Shown here piece after piece: positions 22,556 through 34,710 of a stretch of DNA of 64,000 nt; within the stretch, counting starts at the first letter, position 1; each line of letters begins with the position of its first letter. The notes under the pieces were generated by a model, which was given only the letters and a program-made list of their open reading frames with translations, was not told the origin of the DNA and ran no database searches. The stretch covers positions 1,860,001 to 1,924,000 of the forward strand of contig JAJEKV010000064.1 in NCBI GenBank assembly GCA_021234155.1, written 5' to 3'. The position numbers were made by a program, and so were the translations under genes. This DNA is from Isoetes taiwanensis. Taxonomy: Eukaryota; Streptophyta; Lycopodiopsida; Isoetales; Isoetaceae.

Positions 22556-25500
22556 TCGAGTCCATTCCCAGTCAAATCGCTAGCCCGAGAGGGAGGTCGC
22601 CTTCCCCGGCCCCTGTGGCCTTGGGGAGAGGAAATTCAAAGCAAGCAGCCCGATTTTAGGGTCCGCGGCTTCAGCATCAACACCCCCACTCCACGTCAAG
22701 TCACTTCGCCGCAAGGTCCCGCCTGACCGAAAGGAGAGGGCCTCCAAAAGGTAAACCCCGTGGGTTGCTGTGTTCTAGAAGGGTTTGCGCTTTTGGGGGG
22801 CCGACTTGGTCTGTTGCACTTGGGACTGGCCGAAGCCGCAGCCGAGAATACGGGAGCAAGGGGAACAGACGGAGCGGAGTTTGGGCCTGTCCTCCTCCCG
22901 ATGTGGCAAGTAGAAGTCGGGGGCTTTGCAGCTGGCAAGACATTCATAAATTAAATTAATGCATTGTACGAAAATAAATTCTGATTTTTGCCAGCTGGAT
23001 TCCTAATCCATCTCCATCACACAGCCCAATTTTCAAATTTTCGGAGAAGGTCTAGGTCAAAGGGTTAGCATTAGAACGGTCGGGCAGCCCGCTGCGGGGC
23101 AACCGAGCCGGCACCCTTCCCAAGTCAAACGAGGCCAGGACCTTGCAGGGATCCTCACAAGAGGGGAGAGTCCCGGACCCCAAGAGGCGGGATCAAAAAA
23201 GTTCCCCCGGAGGCAGCCCTTCCCCGGCAGCGCCCCTGGGCCGCGACGCTTAATGACCACCCTCCCGAGCCCGGTTCCCCTATCCGACCGCTGATCCTCC
23301 GCTCAGGGCCCTCTTTGGGAAGGCCCAAAAGATTCCAGATCGGTCCGAGAACTTGTCAAACCGCTGGCGCCCCGAGGGCTTCGGCCTTGTAGAAACCGCA
23401 GTGTCTTGTCGTTCGGGCACACGGGGAGGCTCCGAATGGCAAATCGACCACCGCCAAATCGTCCGAATGGCTAAATTACCCTAGGGAGCAAGTTACAAGG
23501 TCGGTTTTGCAAAAGAAAAAACACTCCACCCTCCACGACAAGATCCCCGCATCCACATCCTAGGCCAATTGACTACGAGTGTGATGGAAGTGAGCTACTT
23601 TGGCTTCTTGAGGTCGGGTGGTCTTCTCGCCACTTTAACTTGGTCCCCGGGCAACGCCGACGCTCCGAGTCCATTGGCGAGAGTCAAATCGCGATTCGAG
23701 AGGGAGATCGCCCGTCCGGCCCCTGTGGCCTTGGGAGAGGAAATTCGGGCAAGCGCCCGGGATTTTAGGGTCCGTGCTCAAGGCCAACACCCCCCACTCC
23801 ACGCCAAGTCACGGCGCCAAGGTCCCGCCCCGACCGACAAGGAGAGGGCCTCCAAAAACGTAAACCCCGTGGGTTGCGAGTGTTCTAGAAGGGTTTGGCG
23901 CTTTGGGGGCGAGACTTGGTCTGCTGTACTTGGGACCTGGCCGGAAGCCGCAGAAGAATACGGAGCAAGGGAACCGGACGGAGCGGAGTTTGGGCCTGTC
24001 CTCCTCCCGATGTGGCAAGTAGAAGTCGGGGGCTTTGCAAGCTGGCAAGACATTCATAAATTCGCAATTAATGCATTGTACGAAAAATAAATTCTGATTT
24101 TTTGCCAGCTGGAATCCTAATCCATTTCCGCACACACAGCCCAATTTTCAAATTTTCGAGAAGGTCTAGGTCAAAGGGTTAAGATTAGAACGGTCCGGGG
24201 CAGCCCGCTGCAGGCAACCGAGCTGGCACCCTTCCCCAAGTCAAACGAGGCCAGGACCTTTGGGGATCCCTCACAAGAGGGGAGAGTCCGGACCCCAAGA
24301 GGGATCCAAAAGTTCCCGAGGCAGCCCTTCTGGCGGCTCCCCCGGGGCAGACGCTAATGACCACCCTCCCGGAGCCGGTTCCCCTATCCGCCGTTGATCC
24401 TCCGCTCAGGGCCCCTCTTCGAAGGCCCAAAAGATTCCAGATCGTCCGAGAACTTGTCAAACCACGGGCGCCCCGAGGCCTTGTAGAAACCGGCAGTTGT
24501 CTTGTCGTTCGAGCATCGGGAGGCTCCTGAATGGCAAATCGACCACCTGCCAAATCGTCCGGAATGGCTAAATTACCCTAGGGAGCAAGTTACAAGGTCG
24601 GTTTTGCAAAGAAAGAAAACACTCACGCCCTCCACGACAAGATCCCGTGATCCACATCCTAGGCCAATTGACTACGAGTGTGATGGAAGTGAGCTACTTT
24701 GGCGCTTCTTGGAGGTCCGGGTGGTCTTATGCCACTTTAACTTGGTCCCCAGGGCAACGTCGGCGTTAAGTCCATTGGCGAGAGCCAAATCGCGGTCCGG
24801 GAGAGGGAGATCGCTTCCCCGGCCCCTCGTGGCCTTGGGGAGAGGAAATTCGGGGCAAGCAGCTTCGGGGATTTTTAGGGTCCGTGCTTCAAGCGTCAAC
24901 ACCCCCACTCCCGCTGTCACGGCGCAAGGTCCCCGCCTGGACCGACCGAGAGAGGGCCTCCAAACGAAAACCCGTTTGCCGTGTTCTAGAAGGGTTTGCG
25001 TTTGGGGGCCGACTTGGTCCGTTGCACTTGGGACCTCGCCGAAGCCGGCAGAGAATACGGAGCAAGGGAACTGGCGGAGCGGAGTTTGGGCCTGTCCCTC
25101 CCCCGATGTGGCAAGTAGAAGTCGGGGGCTTTTGCGCGGCAAGACATTCATAAATTCGCAATTAATGCATTGTACTGCAAATAAATTAGGATTTTTGCCA
25201 TTTCAGCCTAATTCATCTCTCCGGCCCCAATTTTCAAAATTTTCGGAGAAGGTCTAGGTCAAAGGGTTAGCATTAGAAACGGTCCGGGGCAGCCCGCTGC
25301 AGGGCAACCGAAATGGCACCCTTCCCAAGTCAAACGAGGCCAGACCTTGCGGGATCCTCACAAGAGGGGAGAGTCCGACCCCAAGAGGCGGGATCCAAAA
25401 AAAGTTCCCGAGGCAGCCCTTCCCCGGCGCGCCCCCCGGGGCACGCTTAATGACCACCCTCCCGAGTCCGTTCCCCTATCCGACCGCTGATCCTCCGCTC

Positions 25501-28500
25501 CCCGGGGCCCCTCTTCGAAGGCCCAAAAGATTCCAGATCGGTCCGGAGAACTTGTCAAACCGCGGGCGTCCCGAGGTCGGCCTTGTAGAAACCGCAGTTG
25601 TCTTGTCGCTCGGCAATCAGAGGTCTCGGGAATGGCAATCGACCCCCGCCAAATCGTCCGGAATGGCGAAATTACCCTAGGGAGCAAGTTACAAGGTCGG
25701 TTTTGCAAAAGAAAGAAACACTCACGCCCTCCACGACAAAAGATCCTCGCATCCACATCCTAGGCCAATTGACTACGAGTGTGATGGAAGTGAGCTAGTT
25801 TGGCTTCTTGGAGGTCGGGTGGTCTTCCGCCACGGAACTTGGTCCCTGTGGCAACGCCGACGCTCCGAGTCCATTGGCGAGAGTCAAATCGCGATTCCCG
25901 GAGAGGGGAGATCGCCTCCGGCCCGGCCCCTGGGCCTTGGGGGAGAGGAAATTCGCAAGCAACCGGGATTTTAGGGTCCGCGGCTCAAGGCCAACACCCC
26001 CACTCCACGTCAAGTCACGGCGCAAGGTCCCGCCCGAATCGACAAGGAGAGGGCCTCCAAAACGTAAACCCCCGCGGGGTTTGCGAGGTTCTAGAAGGGT
26101 TTGCGTTTTGGGGCCGAGACTTGGTCTGCTGCACTTGGGACTGGCCGAGAAGCCGCAATGAGAATACGAGCAAGGGGAACTGGCGGAGCGGAGTTTGGGC
26201 CTGTCCTCCTCCGATGTGGCAAGTAGAAGTCGGGGCGCTTTTGGTGGCAAGACATTCATAAATTCGCAATTAATGCATTGTACAAAAAAATAAATTGATT
26301 TTTGCCACCGGAATCCTAATCCATTTCCAAAGACACACCCCAATTTTCAAATTTTTCGGAGAAGGTCTAGGGTCAAAGGGTTAGCATTAGAATCGGGGCA
26401 GCCCGTTCTGCTGGCAACCGAGCGAGGCGGGACACCCTTCCCCAAGTCCAAACGAGGCCGACCTTCTAGCGGCGCTCCCATTTGATCCTCACAAGAGGGG
26501 AGAGAGTCCCACCCCAAGAGGCGGATCCAAAAAACTTCCCCCGAGGCAGCCCTTCCTAGCAGCCCCCCGGGCTGCACGCCAATGACCACCCTCCCGAGCC
26601 CTGCCTCCCTATCCCACCGCTGATCCTCCATTCGGGGGCCCCCTCTTTGGGAAGGCCCAAAAGATTCCGTGACGGTCCCCGGAGAACTTGTCAAACCGCT
26701 GGGCGTCCCCCCCTCCACGTCAAGGCCGGGCCTTGTAGAAACCGCAGTTGTTTTGTCGCTCGGGCACCGGAGGCTCCGGAATGGCAAATCGACCACCTAA
26801 AATCGTCCGGAATGGCTAAATTACCCTAGGGAGTAAGTTACAAGGTCGGTTTTGCAAAAGAAAGAAACACTTCACGCCTCCACGACAAGATCCCGCATCC
26901 ACATCCTAGGCCAATTGACTACGAGTGTGATGGAAGTGAGCTACTTTGGCGCTCTTGGAGGTCGGGTGGTCTTCACACGGAACTTGGTCCCTGTGGCAAC
27001 GCCGACGCTCGAGTCCATTGCGCAGAGCCAAATCGCGATTCCTGAGAGGGAGATCGCCTGGCCCGGCCCCGTGGCCTTGGGGAGGGAAATTCGGGGGCAA
27101 GCAGCTTCCGGGGATTTTAGGGTCCGGGTGCTCGGCGTCAACACCCCCCTCCACGCAAGTCAGAATCCGCGAGGTCCCGCCTCAACTGGACCGACAAGGA
27201 GAGGGCCTCCAAAAACGAAACCCCGTGGGTTGCCGTGTTCTAGAAGGGTTTTGGCGCTTTTGGGGGTGAGACTTGGTCCAAGGCACTTGGACTGCCGAGA
27301 AGCCGCAGCCGGAATACGGAGCAAGGGGAACTGACGGAGCGGAGTTTGGGCCTGTCCTCCTCCCGATGTGGCAAGTAGAAGTTTGGGGCTTTTGCAGTGG
27401 CAAGACATTCATAAATTCTAATTAATGCATTTAAACGAAAATAAATTCTCGATTTTTTGCCACCTGGAATCCTAATCCATTTCCAAAGACACAGCCCAAT
27501 TTTTTCGAAATTTTCTGAGAAGGTCTAGGTCAAAGGGTTAGCATTAGAACGGCTCAGGCAGCCCGCTGCGTGGCAACCGAAATGCACCCTTCCCAAGTCA
27601 AACGAGGCCGATCTTTGCAGTGGATCCCTCACAAGAGGGGAGAGAGTCCGGACCCCAAGAGGCGGATCCAAAAGTTCCCGAGGCAGCCCTTCCTAGCAAC
27701 GGGCCTCCCAGGGGGCTGCACGCTAATGACCACCCTCCCGAGCCCGGTTCCCCTATCCACCGCTGATCCTCCATTCAGGGGGCCCCTCTTTGGGAAGGCC
27801 CAAAAGATTCCAGATCGTCCGGGAGAACTTGTCAAACCGCTGGGCCCCCGAGGCCTTTGTAGAAACCGCAGTTGTCTTGTCGCTCGGCACCGGGAGGTCT
27901 CAGGAATGGCAAATCGACCGCCAAATCAGTCCGAATGGCGAAATTACCCTAGGGAGTAAGTTACAAGGTCGGTTTTGCAAAAAAAAGAAACACTCACGCC
28001 CTCCACGACAAAGATCCCGCATCCACATCCTAGGCCAATTGACTACGAAAGTGTGATGGAAGTGAGCTACTTTGGGCTTCTTGGAGGTCGGGTGGTCTTC
28101 TGGCCACTAACTTGGTCCCTGTGGCAACGCGCCGACGCTCGAGTCCATTGGCAGAAAGGCCAAATCGCGGATTCCGAGAGGGGAGATCGCCCGTCCCGGC
28201 CCCTGTGGCCTTGGGGAGAGGAAATCCGTGGGCAAGCAGCTTCCTGGGATTTTGGTCCGTGGCTCTCTGGCGTCAACACCCCACTCCACGCCAAGTCACG
28301 CGCAAGGTCCCGCCCTGAATCCGACGGGAGAGGGCCTCCAAAACGTAAACCCCGTGGGTTGCCAAAGTTCTAGAAGGGTTTATGCGTTTGGGGGGCGGGG
28401 ACTTGGTCCGCTGCATTGGGACCTGGCCGAGAAGCTGCAGCCGGTAGAATACGGAGCAAGGAACCGACGGAGCGGAGTTTGGGCCTGTCCTCCTCCCATG

Positions 28501-29797
28501 TGGCAAGTAGAAGCCCGGGGCGCTGCAGCTGGCAAGACATTCATAAATTCAAGAATTAATGCATTGTACCTAAAATAAATTCTGATTTTTTGCCAGCTGG
28601 AACCTAATCCATCTCGGCACACAGCCCAATTTTTCAAATTTTCGGAGAAGGTCTAGGCCAAAGGGTTAAGATAGAACCGGTCGTGGCCCGCTGCACAGTG
28701 GCAACCCAGCCGCACCCTTCCCCAAGTCAAACGAGGCCAGGACCTTTGCAGGGATCCTCACAAGAGGGGAGAGAGTCCTGACCCCAAGAGGCGGATCCAA
28801 AAAGTTCCCGAGGCAGCCCTTCCCCGGCAGCCCCCCGGGGTCGCGACGCTATTGACCACCCTCCCGGAGCCCGGGTCCCCTATCCCACCGCTGATCCTCC
28901 GCTCAGGGCCCCTTCGAAGGCCCAAAAGATTCCAGATCGGGTCCGGAGAACTTGTCAAACCGCTGGCGCCCCGAGGCTCCGCTTTGTAGAAACCGGCAGT
29001 TGTCTTAGTCGTCGCATCGGGCAGGCTCCGGAATGGTAACCTAACCCTCGCCAAATCGTCCCTAATGGCGAAATTACCCTAGGGAGCAAGTTACAAGGTC
29101 GTTTTTGGTAAAAGAAAGAACACTCACGCCCACGATAAAAAAGATCCCGTGATCCACATCCTAGGCCAATTGACTACGAGTGTGATGGAAGTGAGCTACT
29201 TTGGCGCCTCTTTTGAGGTCGGGTGGTCTTCCGCCACGGAACTTGGTCCCTGTGGCAACGCCGACGCTCCGAGTCCATTGGCAGAGCCAAATCGCGACAC
29301 TCGAGAGGGGAGATCGTCTGGGCCCGGCCCTCGTGGCCTTGGGAGAGGAAATTCTAGGCAAGCAGCTTCCTCGGGATTTTAGGGGTCCGTGGCTCAAGGC
29401 CAACACTCTTTTACTCCACGCCAAGTCACGGCCAGCAAGGTCCCGCCCAACTGACAGCGAGAGGGGCCAAAAACGTGAAACCCGGTGGGTTGCCAGGTTC
29501 TAGAAGGGTTTGGCGCTGGGGCCGAGACTTGGTCTCATGCACTTGGGACTGCCGAAGCCGCAACCGAGAATACTGAGCAAGGGAACCGACGAGCGGAGTT
29601 TGGGCCCCGCCCTCCTCCCTTCCGGATAGGCAAGTAGAAGTCTGGGGGCTTTTGCAGGGCAAGACATTCATAAATTCGCAATTAATGCATTGTACCTAAA
29701 ATAAATTTGATTTTTTTTGCCACTTGATTCCTAACCCATCTCCAAAGACACGTACCCCAATTTTCGGGAATTTTCGAGAGGGTCTAGGTCAAAGGGT

Positions 29798-30360
29798 TAG
29801 CTAAGGTCAAAGGAATGGAGTTTGTGGATCGCTGTACTTGGGGTTGACCTTGGCTCACCGGACGCTATACTTGGTCTAAGATTGCATTGAGAATATAAGC
29901 ATCATAACTATTAGAATGAAGATAAATGATTACGTAAAAGCATCATAACTACTAGAATGAAGATAAATGATTGCTAAAAAGCAAAAGACTAGTGCGGTTG
30001 GGGGTTAGATTTGGTTGCTTGTGATGATGGTTGTGTTTCAAAGATCAAGGCATATGGATAGAGAGAATGCCCTTGTTCAACTTGGATCAAGCCCCTAAAG
30101 CTATTTGACATGGATGGCATAATTAACTTGTAATGAAACCAATTCAACACAAGCAACTTCCGGGGAGTTTAGGTCCCAGTCAAGGCCAACACCCCTCTAC
30201 TCCATGTCAAGATACCTGCAAGGTCCCACTCAACTGACAAGGAGAGGGCCCTCCAAACGTGAAACCCCGCGGACTTGCCAGATTCTAGAAGGTTTTTTGT
30301 TTTGGGGCCGAAGTTTTGGTCTTCCGCCACGTAATCCTGGTCCCTAGGGCAACGCCGACG
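29798..30360. repeat. Variant module B, copy 2
   Basis: Nearly the same length and order as 21994-22555, differing mainly by small indels. A third, truncated copy follows at 30873-31045. Confidence 0.85.
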
Positions 30361-31687
30361 CCGAAATCCATTCAAGCAGAAGTCAAATCGCGCTTCGAGG
30401 GGAGGTCACCAACCGGGCCCCTGTGGCCTTGGGGAGAGGAAATTCGGGGCAAGCAGCTTCCCGGGATTTTAGGGTCCGTTCTAGCATCAACACCCCCACT
30501 CCACGCCAAGTCACGGCCAAGAAGGTCCCGCTAATCCAGACAAGGAGAGGGCCTCCAAAAGGTAAAACCCGTGGGCTGCCGTGTTCTCTGAAGGGTTTTG
30601 CGTTTGGGGGCGAGACTCTGGTCTGTTGCACTTGGGACCTGGCCGAAAGCTAAGCCGAGAATACTGAGTAAGGGGAATGTGACGAGCGGAGTTTGGGCCT
30701 CCGTCCTCCTCCGGCGGCAGAAGAAGCCGGGCAAAGGGCAAGACATTCATAAATTCGCAATAATGCATTGCGTGTTTAAAAATAAATTCTGATTTTTTTG
30801 CCACCGATTCCTAATCCATCTCCATCACAATAGCCCAATTTTCAAATTTTCAGAGAAGGTCTAGGGTCAAAGGGTTAGCTAAGGTCAAAGGAATGGAGTT
30901 TGTGGGATCGTTGTACTTTGGCGCTGACTTTGGTCACCGGACGCTATACTTGGTCTAAGATTGCATTGGACGAAACCCCGCGACTTGCCAGATTCTAGAA
31001 GGGTTTTGTTTTGGTTTTCCTCGCCCCTAAAGCTATTTGACATGGATGGCATAACTAACTTGTAATGAATCGGGTTTGTTTGTCGTAAAACAATTGTACC
31101 TTTGATGAAAGATTGCTTCATAGTTTCCAAGTGAAAAATTTTTAATGTGTCCGCACCGCCTTTGTTGCCCCTGGTCAAAGACTCGGCTTTTTCTCGATGC
31201 ACACTCTTTAGTTATGCATTTTATTGCATTTATGGTTTATAAATCTGTAGTTAATGCATGGCATGGAATTAAATTATGAGCTTTGGTCACCGGCTTCTAT
31301 GGTCATCACTGTAAAGATACAGGAAAATTTCCAAAATTTTCGGATAAGGTCCAGACCTGCTGCTGGGGTTAGAAATCCGGCCCGGCAGCCCTGCCAGTTA
31401 AAAGCATGACTGCACCCTTTCCCCAAGTCAAACAAGGCGACTTTTGAATGGCCACCTCAAGAGAGGGGAGAGTCCCGGCCCCGTGAGACTGGACCCCAAA
31501 AACGTTCTCGAGGCAGCGCCTGCCTGCACCGCTCCGGGGACTGTGATGTTAATGAACACCCCCCGCCTGGGCCTTCCCTATATATCCACCGCTGAATCTC
31601 CGCTCAAGGATCCAAATGTGGATCGCTCAAAAATAAGCCTAGGACAAACTTAATGAGCTTCACATTAAAAAAAGATGCAAAACAATA

Positions 31688-31704
31688 ACGCCGCTATAAC
31701 AAAA
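31688..31704 (+). repeat. Right border motif of the tandem array, with CGACG-rich tail
   Basis: ACGCCGCTATAACAAA as at 20276-20293. It continues to about 31800 with ACGCCGC, GGCGACGC and TTGACGCCTC phrases of the subterminal type. Confidence 0.75.
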
Positions 31705-31969
31705 TACGCCGCAAGACGCCGCTGGCGACGCAGATTTGACGCCTCGTAGAATATTTGACGCCTCAGAATATTCTAGGATTTTGACGATGCGACGCCCTTA
31801 ATATTTTGAACTCCGGGCCGCCGGGCCTCCGAACTTCTTTTGCCCTACTTCTCGAGGTTCTTGGGCTTATCCGCATGTGCTAATACCCCGACCCACCAAG
31901 TATAACTATTCTAAGGTTAGTATATCATGTTTTTAGATTGAATAGGTTTTTGATTGAATGGTGCATGCC

Positions 31970-32745
31970 CAACCTTCCTCTTTTTGGTTTCCTTTCCTTC
32001 CTTCTTCTTTCTTTGTTCTTGATTTTTTTTCCCCATTCTTCCATGCCTCGCTCATTCTTCCTCCTTCTTCTTTTCCTCATTGCCTTCATTTCTTCCCTCA
32101 TTCTTCCCTCATGCTTCATTTCTTCCCTCCTTCTTCCATGCCATTCTTTTCATCATTCATTCTTCCCATATTTCTTCTTTCCTCATTTCTTTCTCATTCT
32201 TTTCTCATTTCTTTTTCCTCATGCTTTCATTCTTTTTTCCTCACTCTTTTCATATCATTCTTCCTCATTCTTTCTCATTTCTTTGCTTTTCATTCTTTTC
32301 CTCATTTGTTTCCCTATTTCCATTCTTTCTCATGCTTTCTCATTCCTAATTCTTTTTCCCTCCCTTCCCTCATTTCTTTCTTTCTTCCCTTCCTTATTCT
32401 TCTTTTTTTTCATTTCTTATTCTTCATTCTTTTTAATTTCATTTCTTCATATTCTTCATTTGTTTCTTATTCTTTAGATTTTCCTCACTTTCCATCTCGA
32501 TCCTTTTCTTTCCCCTTCCCTTATTTCTTCCTTCCATTCTATTCCCTTCCCTTTTATTTCTTATTTTTCTTCATTCTTTCTTGTTTCTTCTCTATTTCTT
32601 CTATTCTATCCTTATTTCTTCCCTTCTATTCTCTTATTTCTTTCTCTTGTTTTATTTCTATCTCTTTGTTTTCTATCCCCCCTTTTTTTTTCCTTTCTTT
32701 TCTTCTTCATCTTTTTTCTTTTTTTGTTCTTATTCCTCTAATGCT
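31970..32745. repeat. ~780-bp polypyrimidine tract (C/T on + strand)
   Basis: Almost uninterrupted T/C sequence built from TTCTTT, CATTC and CCTT words with few purines. It lies inside the transposon, 300 bp right of the tandem array. Long open frames across it are trivial Ser/Phe/Leu/His readings of TTC/CTT words and are not genes. Confidence 0.95.
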
Positions 32746-32869
32746 TTGTTACTTCAAGGTAAAATTTCTATTACGATTTTGGACCCGGACAAAAATCTTG
32801 TACACGGCCCTATTTTGGTAAGTAGTTGATCGACTTGCATTTTATTTTTTATAGTTTTAAGTAGGTTAA

Positions 32870-33255
32870 AAAATTGATGGAGTGGCTTGTTCAAGGGCAC
32901 GGGCGGCTCCACCCAGAGTGGGGAGGACCATGTACCCTGTCCCAAGTCCACTTTCACTACAATCATAAATGTTTCCTAGGTTAATGAGTGGCTTGTTCAA
33001 GGGCACGGTCGGTCCACCTAGAGTGGAGAGAGGACCACGACCCAAGTCCACACTTCCACTGGACTTGTTTTTTTAGGTTTGTAATAAAATTGTAGTGGCT
33101 TGTTCATAAGCACTCCCGGGCTCCACCTTGTGGGAGAGGACTAGTGTCCGGTCCAAGTCCACTTTTTTTCTTCCTATTTAGGTAGATGTGGCTACGGCAT
33201 GACATGGCTCTGGCCCACTGCATGAGTGGGGAAGGACCTGGTGTTCTGCCCTTAG
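32870..33255. repeat. Four ~100-bp repeats with CTTGTTCAAGGGCACGG and GAGTGGGGAGGAC
   Basis: Units start near 32885, 32990, 33098 and 33195. They resemble the three units at 14272-14560 (TCCACC..GAGTGG.GAGGAC core). This pair of related arrays brackets the transposase and tandem-array block. Confidence 0.75.
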
Positions 33256-33780
33256 TTCACGCTATTGGTCGGGCTTTAGCTAGTAGTAGCTAGGGCTAGG
33301 TTAGTTAACAAAGAATCGGATGATTCCTTCACACCCGTAAGAAGTAAAAAAAAAAAAAAATAGGTTAGCTAACTTAATGTAGTACTAATTGCATCAAAAG
33401 CTTGTAAAAAATAACTTAATTTAATTAATTAAATTATTTCAACATGTTCAGTTGGTTAGCCAAAGGCATAAAATTATATGTACAATTAACTAAAACTAAA
33501 GTGACCTATAGTGCTAATTTCTAATTTAGTTAATTTTTTAGTTAATTTTGCTAACTAATCCGAACAAGGGCTTAAGGATAAGTTTAGGTAGTGTTTTTGG
33601 TTAAAAAGTTAACTAAATTTTGGGAATTATCCGCCAACTAATTAACTAGTAATACGTAAATTGACCGTGGGTCCGAATACCCTAATCTAACCTATTTAGT
33701 TTTTCTTGTTTCTTTTTCTTTTTTTGCTTTTTGGGGCGGGATCGATAAGGTATTAGTCGCCATAGGGCGGTTATAAGTAA
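33256..33780. other. AT-rich element interior
   Basis: TTAATTAATTAAATTA-type sequence, a 16-base poly(A) near 33345, and the word GTTAACTAA repeated. No coding sequence recognised. Confidence 0.5.
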
Positions 33781-33787
33781 TGATTAT

Positions 33788-34710
33788 ATGGTCCGTGATA
33801 CATGTTTGATATTGTCGTATTATGTTGCATTTACTTTGTGCATGCTTGGCTTTGTATTCATTATTTTGTTTTGTCAGAGGCATAAAATGGCCCTTTTAAG
33901 GACAGAGATGCTTAGCAAGAAATTAGGCATATCCTCATCAATCAAATATGCGACAGATCCTAACGAATCATATGCAAACCGGGATGATCGAATTAACCGC
34001 TTTGTAGCATCAGCTTGAGAAAGAATGTCACTGGCCTCAATTATGTGGGAGGTGGCCGAGCATGAGTCCGAAGTTGGAAGATATGATGAGAAAGAACTTA
34101 AAGTCTTGGTTTGCAACCGAGCCGTAATTGAGGATGCTACTTTGGTATAGTGCCACTTATGAGCCCTATGCTGAGAGGCATACGGGACGATGGGCTAATT
34201 CGCGGGCGAAGTGCAAAGGTTCACGAAAGATCACAAGATGGCCAAGAGACTAATGATGAGCGCGGTGTGAAGGAGTTGATAGTCTTATCCATGGTGGGAG
34301 CTCTATTGGTGCAGGGGGCTAGATTATCATTACATGTCACATGAAATGTGTGTCGGTGATTTATGACAACATTCCCGTGGATGTCATGGAGTTGTAAAGT
34401 GCATTGGTAGTAAACAAGACTGCCATATACCAAATCCGTATCTTTGGGAACCCCGTATTTTAATCAAGATATTATTATACCGCACGTGTGGAGAGGCCAA
34501 GATAGAGCTGATCATCGGTTGTTGGTCGACAAGTATATCCGCTTCAAGAGCCCAAGTCCAAAGATTGGCCACACCCCTTTGACTTGCCCCCTGAGGTCTT
34601 TTTGTGAGATGAGCCATTGTATAATAATTTCATTATATATGACTTTCCCTAAGTCCATATGCCTCCTAAATGAACCCAAATTTTTAGAATATAGGAGTTT
34701 TTTTTATTAG
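33788..34710 (+). pseudogene. Cargo gene, 5' part (unknown domain), copy 1
   Basis: The frame 33788-34018 encodes MLSKKLGISSSIKYATDPNE and continues, after a stop, as MWEVAEHESEVGRYDEKELK and VCNRAVIEDATLV. Further on, 34444-34710 encodes WRGQDRADHRLLVDKYIRFK and SICLLNEPKFLEYRSFF. The second part has a cleaner duplicate at 39220-39522 (WRGQDRAASWLLVDKYIRFK). I do not recognise the domain. Position and orientation suggest it is the N-terminal portion of the kinase-like gene that ends at 44265, interrupted by the minisatellite. The part before 34107 exists only once and so marks the original left side of the duplicated block. Confidence 0.45.

Larger units (their letters stand above)
20294..31660. 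repeat. 11.4-kb GC-rich tandem array, about ten ~1.1-kb units
   Basis: The marker CCCGATGTGGCAAGTAGAAG recurs at about 20645, 21819, 22897, 24007, 25100, 26212, 27361, 28495 and, more diverged, 29622 and 30712. The spacing is thus 1.08-1.17 kb. Within a unit the order is: GAGAGGGCCTCCAAAACGT, TTCTAGAAGGGTTT, the marker, GACATTCATAAATTCGCAAT, GTCTAGGTCAAAGGGTTAG, AAGTCAAACGAGGCC, GATCCTCCGCTC, TTACCCTAGGGAGCAAGTTA, then CCTAGGCCAATTGACTACG. A second module replaces part of the unit at 21994-22555, 29798-30360 and (partial) 30873-31045. A diverged half unit ends the array at 31364-31620. Units differ mostly by 1-4 base gains or losses at C/G-rich positions. No function recognised; open frames here are shadows of the repeat on both strands. 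Confidence 0.95.

Noticed and set aside
20270-30800. Many overlapping open frames of 60-250 codons on both strands in the GC-rich array
   Set aside because: They recur once per repeat unit, change frame at every indel, occur on both strands at the same place and show no domain. They are by-products of a GC-rich tandem repeat.
31938-32829. Open frames of 179 and 287 codons
   Set aside because: They run through the polypyrimidine tract and encode only Ser/Phe/Leu/His/Pro low-complexity sequence.
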